A stretch of 64,000 nucleotides of DNA from the NCBI RefSeq assembly GCF_003977595.1, contig NZ_RYYR01000010.1, positions 98,487-162,486 of the forward strand, in the 5' to 3' direction. Source of the DNA: Lysinibacillus antri. GTDB taxonomy: Bacteria > Bacillota > Bacilli > Bacillales_A > Planococcaceae. A program made the translations under genes and the position numbers. Below the pieces are notes generated by a model that saw nothing but the letters and a program-made list of their open reading frames with translations, searched no databases and had not been told where the DNA came from. Below are positions 57,732 to 64,000 of the stretch, in pieces (positions within the stretch are counted from its first letter, which is position 1; each line of letters starts with the position of its first letter).

Positions 57732-59108
57732 ATGGTAAAAAAAGAATTCTACTTGTTGTTTTCCTTCTTGTTGGTTATATTAGTTTTTTTACCAATAAAG
57801 TCCACCTCTGCTCAGACACTATCTGATATCCCAGAAAATTATAAGGCGGAAGTAAACTATTTAATAGAAAGAGGAGTAGTTGCTGGGTATGAAAATGGAG
57901 AGTTTCGACCTGAACGATTTCTAACAAGAGAAGAAACAGCAACGATGATTGGAAAAGCATTGGGATTAAACGGAGAAAAGCCGGGTAAAACAGTATTCCC
58001 TGATGTTAGTCCAACTTCTTTTGCTTCAGGTTATATCCAATCTGCAAATGAACAGAAAGTACTAATGGGCTATACAGACGGGACATTTAAACCAAAAAAC
58101 AATATGACGCGTCTAGAGATGGCTTATCTGCTGACAAGTGCCTTTAAATTATCAAGTAATCAAGATGTTTATTATGTAGACATGCCAAGTGGTAAAGGTG
58201 CCTCGCAAGTGATTAAAAATATAACAAATGCCGGGATTACGGATGGTTATAGCGATGGCACGTATCGACCAAATAACGATATCACTCGTATTGAATTTGC
58301 AGTGATGCTTGCTCGCGCGTTAAACCCGGAATTTAAGATACAACCGCCTCAATATACACCAGTAAAAATGTATGTAACAGACAATAACCTAAATATAAGA
58401 AAAGGGCCAGGTACGCAATTTGAAGTGTTAGGGAAGTTACAAAAAGGTGATGAAATTATTTCCTATTCAATAGAAGGAGATTGGATACAAATTAAAACTG
58501 ATAATGTCGCTGGATATGTCCATAAGGCATACTTATCAACTGAAAAAGTAAGCGCAGATAGAGTAATTACCATTGACCCAGGACACGGTGGAAGTGATCC
58601 AGGAGCAGTTGGTAATGGACTAAAAGAGAAGGATATTGTGTTAAGTGTAGGTCTATATTTAAGAGACTATTTACAGGAAGCAGGAATTAAAGTAGTTATG
58701 ACACGTTCAACGGATGTCTTTATTAGTCTTGATGAACGAGTTAAAATCGCAGAAAGAGCTGGGGCCGATACATTCGTTAGTCTTCATATGAATTCGGCAA
58801 CATCTACATCTGCTAGCGGTACAGAGACGTACTCTTCTACGTCAGGCTCTTCCTATAAAGTGCAGTCAAGTAAGAAGCTATCGGAATTTATACAAGAACG
58901 ATTAATTGACACATTAGGTACAAAAGATCGTGGCGAAAAAACAGAAGAGTTTAAAGTACTCAAAACCAATTCGTTACCATCCGTGCTAGTAGAAATGGGC
59001 TTCATCTCGAACGCCAGTGAAGCAAAGTTGATTTCAACACATCAAAAAGAAACAGCTGAAGCCATTTACTTAGGAATTTTAGATTATTATAAGTGGTTAG
59101 AAAAATAA
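57732..59108 (+). CDS. SLH-anchored N-acetylmuramoyl-L-alanine amidase
   Basis: A 458-residue wall hydrolase. The signal peptide ends near STSA. Three SLH domains span ~30-205 (LTREET, MTRLEM, ITRIEF) and one SH3b domain spans ~215-270 (LNIRKGPGTQFEVLGKL). The C-terminal Amidase_3 domain has all zinc and catalytic residues: His in IDPGHGG, Glu in LKEKDIV, His in SLHMNSA and Glu in LVEMGFIS. It cleaves the MurNAc-L-Ala bond. GTTAGGAG precedes the ATG. A very strong terminator follows. Confidence 0.93.
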   Translation: MVKKEFYLLFSFLLVILVFLPIKSTSAQTLSDIPENYKAEVNYLIERGVVAGYENGEFRPERFLTREETATMIGKALGLNGEKPGKTVFPDVSPTSFASGYIQSANEQKVLMGYTDGTFKPKNNMTRLEMAYLLTSAFKLSSNQDVYYVDMPSGKGASQVIKNITNAGITDGYSDGTYRPNNDITRIEFAVMLARALNPEFKIQPPQYTPVKMYVTDNNLNIRKGPGTQFEVLGKLQKGDEIISYSIEGDWIQIKTDNVAGYVHKAYLSTEKVSADRVITIDPGHGGSDPGAVGNGLKEKDIVLSVGLYLRDYLQEAGIKVVMTRSTDVFISLDERVKIAERAGADTFVSLHMNSATSTSASGTETYSSTSGSSYKVQSSKKLSEFIQERLIDTLGTKDRGEKTEEFKVLKTNSLPSVLVEMGFISNASEAKLISTHQKETAEAIYLGILDYYKWLEK

Positions 59109-59151
59109 GTAATAAAAGCATGATGAATGATCGTACATGAATTATTACAGT

Positions 59152-59212
59152 AAAAAGCTTTAACTAACAACATTGAGGAAATTCCTCTAATTGTTAGTTA
59201 AAGCTTTTTTAT
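59152..59212 (+). terminator. Strong terminator after the SLH amidase
   Basis: A 19-bp perfect stem (59152-59170 and 59191-59209) with an inner GAGG/CCTC pair and a T-run on both strands. Confidence 0.93.
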
Positions 59213-59607
59213 TTGGTTAAGAAAAAAATTCGTAGAGTCTGTACAGTATGGGGGGTACAGGTTCTAGCTCATGGAACTTTCCCACGCCCCCTACGAAGGG
59301 AAAAATATTTTTTTGTCGAAATCTTCAACAATTATCAAGGGAAATCAGAAGAATTCTGCTTTCCCATTAAAAGAATAAAAAGAAAAAGACATAAAAAGTG
59401 AAGAACTGAATATACGTATCTAGGGAGCAAAATTTAGAAGGGGATAAATTAATTAGTAGATTGAAAGATTTAGTACCATTAACTAGCATTTCTGGATGTT
59501 TTTCGAATCCATACCGCTACTCTATTAAATATTACAAATATAACAGTACAGTAACAATTGGGACAAATAATGTAATGGGATAAATGGTAATTTTAATAGT
59601 TATTTGC
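59213..59607 (+). other. Gene-free stretch upstream of the S-layer promoter
   Basis: About 390 bp. An open frame of 62 codons at 59213-59401 has poor coding character and no ribosome site. A GGGGGG/CCCCC-rich imperfect inverted repeat lies near 59250-59300. Long upstream regions are common before S-layer genes, but no specific site could be named. Confidence 0.4.
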
Positions 59608-59636
59608 TTGAATTGGATAAAAGATAATGTTATAGT
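59608..59636 (+). promoter_or_regulatory. Sigma-A promoter of the S-layer gene
   Basis: TTGAAT (59608-59613), 17-bp spacer, TATAGT (59631-59636). The transcript would start near 59643 and carry a leader of about 175 nt. Confidence 0.65.
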
Positions 59637-59642
59637 TTGTAA

Positions 59643-59818
59643 GTAAGTAAATGATTCTACTAATTTCGTCAGAATTTAGTAGATTTATTTCAATAAATTT
59701 ACTTTGCTTTCCTTATTATTCAAGAAAACTATAATACATATTTTTGTAATTTTTAGTCGTAATATAGTTTTCAGAGAGTAATATAAACTTTTGAACTGAT
59801 CTAGGGAGGAATTATAGA
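59643..59818 (+). promoter_or_regulatory. Structured 5' leader of the S-layer mRNA
   Basis: Two hairpins are visible: TCTACTAA/TTAGTAGA (59656-59663 and 59676-59683) near the 5' end, and GAAAACTATA/TATAGTTTTC (59724-59733 and 59763-59772). A GGGAGGAA ribosome site follows. Long, folded leaders are known to stabilise S-layer mRNAs; the role here is inferred. Confidence 0.55.
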
Positions 59819-62800
59819 ATGACAAAGCAAAACAAAGGTCGTAAATTATTCGCGACAACAGCAACTGCAGCACTTGTGGCTTCAGCGATCGTACCAGTAG
59901 CATCTGCTGCTGAATTAAACGATGCTGCAAAAATCCCAGCTTGGGCTAAAGACGCAGTTAATTATTTAGTACAAAACGAGGCTGTTCAAGGTGACCAAAA
60001 CGGTAACTTTAACCCATCTGGTAATTTAACTCGTGCGCAAGCGGCAGTAATCCTTGCTAAAGTTTTAAAATTAGAACCAACTGGTACAGAAAACTTTAAA
60101 GATGTTAAAAAAGGTGACTGGTACTATGATGCAGTTACTGCAACTTCACCAAAAATTTTCTCAGGTGATGACAAAGGAAACTTCAATCCAAATGCTCCTT
60201 TAACTAGACAAGAAGCTGCAAAAGTTCTTGTAAGTGCATTTGAATTAACTGGATCAGCAGAACTTAGCGGCTTCTCTGACGCTTCAAAAGTTCCTGCTTG
60301 GGCTAAAGAATTTATCGAAACTGCTGTTGCTAACAAAGTAATCAACGGTAAAAATGGCGCATTAGCTCCAAGTGACAAAATCACTAACGCTGAATTCGCT
60401 GTAATGGCAAAAGGATCAATCGATGCTGCTGCTGGCGAAGTAATCGTTGATGGTTTAGCTGTTAAGAGTGTAAGTGCGATTACATCTACAAGTGTTACTG
60501 TAACTATCGATGCTCCAACTGAAGATTTAGTAGATCAAACAGTTGTAGTTAAAGACGGTGCTGGTAAAACATACGCAGTAAACGCAGCTACAATTAAAGC
60601 TGGCGCTACTGAAGCTACATTTAACTTTGTAACTCCATTAACAGTTTCACCAACTGCTGCTTGGAAAGTAAATGGTGTTGCATACAAAGTTGATAAATTA
60701 GCAATCGTTGCTGTTGAAGGAACTGACTCAGCACGTAAAACTTTAGTAGTAGAATTTAACTCTCCAGTAGAATCTTTAAGTGCTTCTGAGATTGTAATTC
60801 GTGAAAAAGTTGCTCAAACTCGTTCGGCTGTTGAATCAGTAAAATTAGCTTCTGATGGTATGTCAGCACAAATTACATTAGTTGGTTTTGGTGACTCGTC
60901 TATCAATGGTCTAAAACCTCAAACAGTTTATACATTATCAATCACAAAGAATGGTTCTGTATTATCTGCTGATTTTGAAATCCCAGCTGTACTAGAAGAT
61001 GCAGTTGTCCAAACTATTAATACAACTAACCGTACAATTGCTGTTGCAACGAAAAATAATGCTGGTACTTATGTTGCTGGGCCAACACTTAACATTCCAA
61101 AAGACCTAGCATTTGACTTCCAAGAAGCTCGTGGTCGCGACTTAACAATTTGGATTGATAAAAATAATAATGTAACTAAATTCGTATATAATAGCGAAAC
61201 AGTTATTTATGATGCTATTGAGTACGAAACAAAAACAATTAACGGTGCTCCAGTTACTGTCGTAAAAACTCTTTCTGACGGTAAGACTTATGAAATTTCA
61301 GCTAATGTTGGTGTTCAATCTACTAACAATGGTGCTTTAGTTCAAACTATTGGTAACAAAGACAACTACGCTAAAATCGTATTAGGTACTGACGGTAAAG
61401 CTAAAACAATCATTGCTCATGATTTAAGCAGTGCAATCCTTGTTGATAAAGTTGAAAATGAAACAGTTTCAGGTTACGGATTAGCTGCAAGCTTAAAAGA
61501 TTACACAATCTTAAAAGATGGCAAAACAGCAACAATTGCAGATATCAAAGCTGGAGATGCAGTATTCTATAACACTGGAACTAAAGTTGCGGAGATTTAT
61601 AACAACAAAGTAACTGGTAAAATTTCTGCATTCTTCAACAATGAGATTCAATTACAAGGTAAATCTTATGCAATTGGTAATGCACAAGGCGTAATTGATA
61701 ACAAATTTACAACATTAACAAATGATAATGTTGCAGCTTACACTAATGTTACTGCTTATCTAGATCGTGCTGGTCAATTAGAATTATTAACTGGTGAGCG
61801 TTCTGAAGCTGCTAAAGCAACAAGTGTAGCCTTTGTTAAAGAGAATATTTCAACATTTAACTTTAAAGGTGTAGACTATTTAAAATTAGTTACACAAAAA
61901 ACTGATGGTACTGCGGCTACAGAAGAAATTGATGCTGAAAAATTAACTTCTGTTAAAGGTATTACTGTAGGTGCAAATTCTACATTCCAAACAGCTAATT
62001 TAACTGCTCAGCAAGTAACTGATGGTAACGTTCTTAAAGTAGCAGGCTTCTTTGTTGCAAAAGATGCAGGAACAGGCGCTGATAAACTATGGTATGCACA
62101 TGCTGGTCAAACAATTGCAGCTGCTAAAGCTGATGTTATTGCAGCAGGAGCTAATACTTTAGCTACTGAATTACCAATTCCAGTTGTTTTTGAAGATGTA
62201 GTAGAAGTAACAAAAGCTGCTGATGTGGTAACTGGATTAAACTTCTTAGGTGCCGGTACACAAGTTAATACGGCTTCAAACGAAGTTAAATTAACTGACA
62301 AAGCATTAGGAACTTCAAATGGTACAGGGCCTTCTTACCAATTAAGCTCATCTGTTCCAGTTTTCATAAAAAATAAATTATCAGCTGGTCAAACTACACA
62401 AACTTATAAGAGCACAACTTGGGGTGCATTAGATGCTAACATCTCTAAGATTTTAGAAGATAATGCAACTGGTCATGCTGGTGAAGAATTCACTGTTTAT
62501 AACGATGGTAAAGGTAATGCTAAATACATCGTTCTTAATGAAAATTTAATTCAACAACCAGATCCGAATAATAAATTTGAGGGTGTAATTTCAGAAGTAA
62601 AATATGGTACACAAACTACTCCTGAAATTGCTTACATCAAGTTTGCTGGGGATGATAAACAATATACAGTTTCAAGCTCAACTAATTTACACACAACTTC
62701 ATTAGCAATTGGTGATGTTCTTAATGTTGAAGCAAAAGAAACAGCAATTGTTAATTTCACTCAAGAAACTGCTGGTACAACTAATGCAATTGGTAAATAC

Positions 62801-63382
62801 AGTGCAACTGATAAGCAAATTTCAGATGGTGAGTTCTCAATTGCCGGTGTTACTGGATACTCATACGCTAACTCAGGCGTTAAAGTATACGAAGTAACAG
62901 GAACTGGTTTAAATACAAAACTTGAAGCACGTACTACTGGTGATTTAACTAACTTACGTGCTGACCAAAAAATTGTTGCTTCATTAATCGCAGCTGGATC
63001 TAAGAAAGTAGATGCAGTTGTTATCTACACTGATTCAACACCAATTTCAGCTGCAACTGTAACTGGAACTTATAAAGGTGGAAATGCTGCGAATATCGAA
63101 GCTAACGAAACATTAATCTTTACTTTCAATGACCAAGTTGATCCTGCAGATATTACAGCTCTTGAGGGACAATTTGCATCTGTATTTACTGCTGGTAGCT
63201 TTACTGTAGCTAGTTCAACAGTTGCTGGCAAAACAGTAGTAACTGTAACTGCTTCAGGAGCGTATGCAGGTGCTGCAATCGCAACTTTCAATACTGATGG
63301 TACAATTACTCTTACTGCAGCTAATTTAACTGATGTAACGGGTAATACACCTGCAGCTAATTTAGTTGTTGACTTTAAATAA
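59819..63382 (+). CDS. S-layer protein
   Basis: An 1187-residue exported protein whose start (TKQNKGRKLFATTATAALVA, cleaved after VASA) is nearly the same as Lysinibacillus sphaericus S-layer proteins. Three SLH domains span ~32-205 (LTRAQA, LTRQEA, ITNAEF). The remainder is a long series of beta-rich, Ig-like modules rich in Ala, Thr, Val and Asn with no cysteine, ending in a bacterial Ig-like unit (residues ~1085-1187). Codon use is strongly biased, as in highly expressed genes. It should form the surface lattice, held through the CsaB-pyruvylated polymer. Confidence 0.94.
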   Translation: MTKQNKGRKLFATTATAALVASAIVPVASAAELNDAAKIPAWAKDAVNYLVQNEAVQGDQNGNFNPSGNLTRAQAAVILAKVLKLEPTGTENFKDVKKGDWYYDAVTATSPKIFSGDDKGNFNPNAPLTRQEAAKVLVSAFELTGSAELSGFSDASKVPAWAKEFIETAVANKVINGKNGALAPSDKITNAEFAVMAKGSIDAAAGEVIVDGLAVKSVSAITSTSVTVTIDAPTEDLVDQTVVVKDGAGKTYAVNAATIKAGATEATFNFVTPLTVSPTAAWKVNGVAYKVDKLAIVAVEGTDSARKTLVVEFNSPVESLSASEIVIREKVAQTRSAVESVKLASDGMSAQITLVGFGDSSINGLKPQTVYTLSITKNGSVLSADFEIPAVLEDAVVQTINTTNRTIAVATKNNAGTYVAGPTLNIPKDLAFDFQEARGRDLTIWIDKNNNVTKFVYNSETVIYDAIEYETKTINGAPVTVVKTLSDGKTYEISANVGVQSTNNGALVQTIGNKDNYAKIVLGTDGKAKTIIAHDLSSAILVDKVENETVSGYGLAASLKDYTILKDGKTATIADIKAGDAVFYNTGTKVAEIYNNKVTGKISAFFNNEIQLQGKSYAIGNAQGVIDNKFTTLTNDNVAAYTNVTAYLDRAGQLELLTGERSEAAKATSVAFVKENISTFNFKGVDYLKLVTQKTDGTAATEEIDAEKLTSVKGITVGANSTFQTANLTAQQVTDGNVLKVAGFFVAKDAGTGADKLWYAHAGQTIAAAKADVIAAGANTLATELPIPVVFEDVVEVTKAADVVTGLNFLGAGTQVNTASNEVKLTDKALGTSNGTGPSYQLSSSVPVFIKNKLSAGQTTQTYKSTTWGALDANISKILEDNATGHAGEEFTVYNDGKGNAKYIVLNENLIQQPDPNNKFEGVISEVKYGTQTTPEIAYIKFAGDDKQYTVSSSTNLHTTSLAIGDVLNVEAKETAIVNFTQETAGTTNAIGKYSATDKQISDGEFSIAGVTGYSYANSGVKVYEVTGTGLNTKLEARTTGDLTNLRADQKIVASLIAAGSKKVDAVVIYTDSTPISAATVTGTYKGGNAANIEANETLIFTFNDQVDPADITALEGQFASVFTAGSFTVASSTVAGKTVVTVTASGAYAGAAIATFNTDGTITLTAANLTDVTGNTPAANLVVDFK

Positions 63383-63442
63383 GTTTGTATACCTAGTACA
63401 CAAATAATTCTAATAACTTAATTAGAGTTTTAGAATGAATCG

Positions 63443-63477
63443 AAAGCCCTGTGGAGAGAAATCTCTACAGGGCTTTT
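63443..63477 (+). terminator. Intrinsic terminator of the S-layer gene
   Basis: AAAGCCCTGTGGAGAG pairs with CTCTACAGGGCTTT (one G-U), followed by TTTTCTGTTT. Confidence 0.9.
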
Positions 63478-63527
63478 CTGTTTCCGTCATAATAAAACTT
63501 TCAAACATATATTATTACCTTAAATGA

Positions 63528-63560
63528 GCGCTAACATCTATTACAGGTGTTAGTGTTTTT
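63528..63560 (+). terminator. Second terminator-like hairpin before the RadC-like gene
   Basis: CTAACATCT (63531-63539) pairs with AGGTGTTAG (63545-63553), followed by a run of T. It is a possible leader terminator for the next gene, or a backup for the S-layer terminator. Confidence 0.65.
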
Positions 63561-63593
63561 TATATTTACCAAACTATTCAAGGAGTGATTTAC

Positions 63594-63926
63594 ATGGAAG
63601 ACAATCGAGAGAATGTACCTGCGAAACGTGTGGACATTGTGCAAGTGAAATTAGTAAGGGAGAAAACGATGTTGTACAAAAATCGTCGAATTCGTTCCCC
63701 ACATGATGCTTATGAATTAATGAAAGAATTTTTAGGTGATGTGGATCGGGAGCATTTCATTGTGCTTTGTATGGACACGAAGAACCAGCCAACATGCATT
63801 CAAACAGTGCACATTGGTAGTTTAAATTCCTCAATAGTACATCCACGTGAGGTGCTAAAACCAGCTATTTTAAGCAACAGCTGTTCCTGTATAGTTGGGC
63901 ACAATCATCGTGCGACACGTTCATAA
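63594..63926 (+). pseudogene. Truncated RadC-like JAB/MPN protein
   Basis: The 110 residues match the first two thirds of the RadC JAMM domain: VREKTMLYKNRRIRSPHDAY, FIVLCMDTKNQP and SCSCIVGHNH. After the HxH zinc motif the reading frame ends at HRATRS, so the S...D part of the JAMM motif and the last helix are missing. No frame in the next 70 bp restores it. The zinc site would be incomplete. AAGGAG supports ATG 63594. It may be a frameshifted or decayed RadC relative; the window ends too soon to see all of the 3' remnant. Confidence 0.65.
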
Positions 63927-64000
63927 CTGAAAAGGTTATGCACGCTGTCCGAAAGTCAAAATGACAAGTAAGAGAGTCGTGAACTCTTCACTCGATAGGT

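Noticed and set aside
14943..59320. Spo0A-box matches (TTTGTCGAA) at 14943-14951, 59312-59320 and, on the minus strand, 16635-16643
   Set aside because: About two such 9-mers are expected by chance in 64 kb of this base composition. None sits next to a clear promoter of a known Spo0A target.
59213..59401. 62-codon + strand frame after the amidase terminator
   Set aside because: It starts inside the terminator flank, has no Shine-Dalgarno site, and its composition looks like translated intergenic DNA.

Overview
The window is a low-GC chromosome segment of a spore-forming, flagellated, S-layered member of the Bacillales. The Lysinibacillus/Solibacillus branch of the Planococcaceae (Caryophanaceae) fits best. 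The final S-layer gene has a signal peptide and first SLH domain very like Lysinibacillus sphaericus S-layer proteins. The first 22 kb follows the Bacillus subtilis gene order atp - ywzB - murAA - spoIID, then spoIIID - mbl - flhO - flhP - fabZ - ywpF - ssbB - ywqA - ywqB, with spoIIQ placed right after spoIID. No rRNA, tRNA, CRISPR array or prophage was seen.

Layout. 1-6100: the ATP synthase operon from the 3' end of atpB to atpC. 6160-16100: housekeeping, sporulation and cell-shape genes (DUF1146 protein, murA, spoIID, spoIIQ, spoIIID, mbl), two flagellar rod/hook-like genes, fabZ and small envelope proteins. 16100-22900: ywpF, a competence-type ssbB behind a well-formed ComK box, the ywqB-ywqA (SWIM + SNF2) operon behind a possible attenuator, and an XRE regulator with a duplicated C-terminal domain. 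23000-25900: small unknown genes, an IDEAL-domain protein, a 33-residue membrane peptide and a NERD protein whose 3' end runs into a 40-bp tandem repeat. 25969-31308: a secondary-cell-wall-polymer operon (tagA, flippase, DUF5693 protein, csaB). It should make and pyruvylate the anchor that SLH domains bind, which matches the four SLH proteins at the right end. 31687-37100: an acyltransferase, an EAL protein, the HemAT oxygen sensor, a PilZ protein and small genes.

37100-37800 is gene-free and filled with palindromic repeat elements. 37827-40791 holds an HrtBA-like ABC exporter divergent from a MerR/B12-domain regulator. 40938-42732 is rsbQ paired with a PAS-GGDEF cyclase. 43095-47178 is an envelope-stress-like module: a secreted EF-hand-like repeat protein divergent from a His-rich membrane protein, PspA, an OmpR-type response regulator and a histidine kinase. 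The divergent promoters carry mirror-image, 11-bp-spaced direct repeats that look like the regulator's own operator. 47407-48856 is pdxS-pdxT (PLP synthesis). 49411-63382 carries a 1657-residue SLH adhesin-like protein, a GNAT protein, an SLH glucosaminidase, an SLH amidase and the main S-layer protein. The window ends in a truncated RadC-like gene.

Three themes link the genes: wall-polymer synthesis with SLH anchoring; c-di-GMP signalling (EAL, PilZ, GGDEF) next to oxygen and energy sensing (HemAT, RsbQ); and families of ~20-21-bp tandem repeats and terminal-inverted-repeat elements in the intergenic gaps. Functional calls come from recognised motifs and remembered family features, since no database search was possible.
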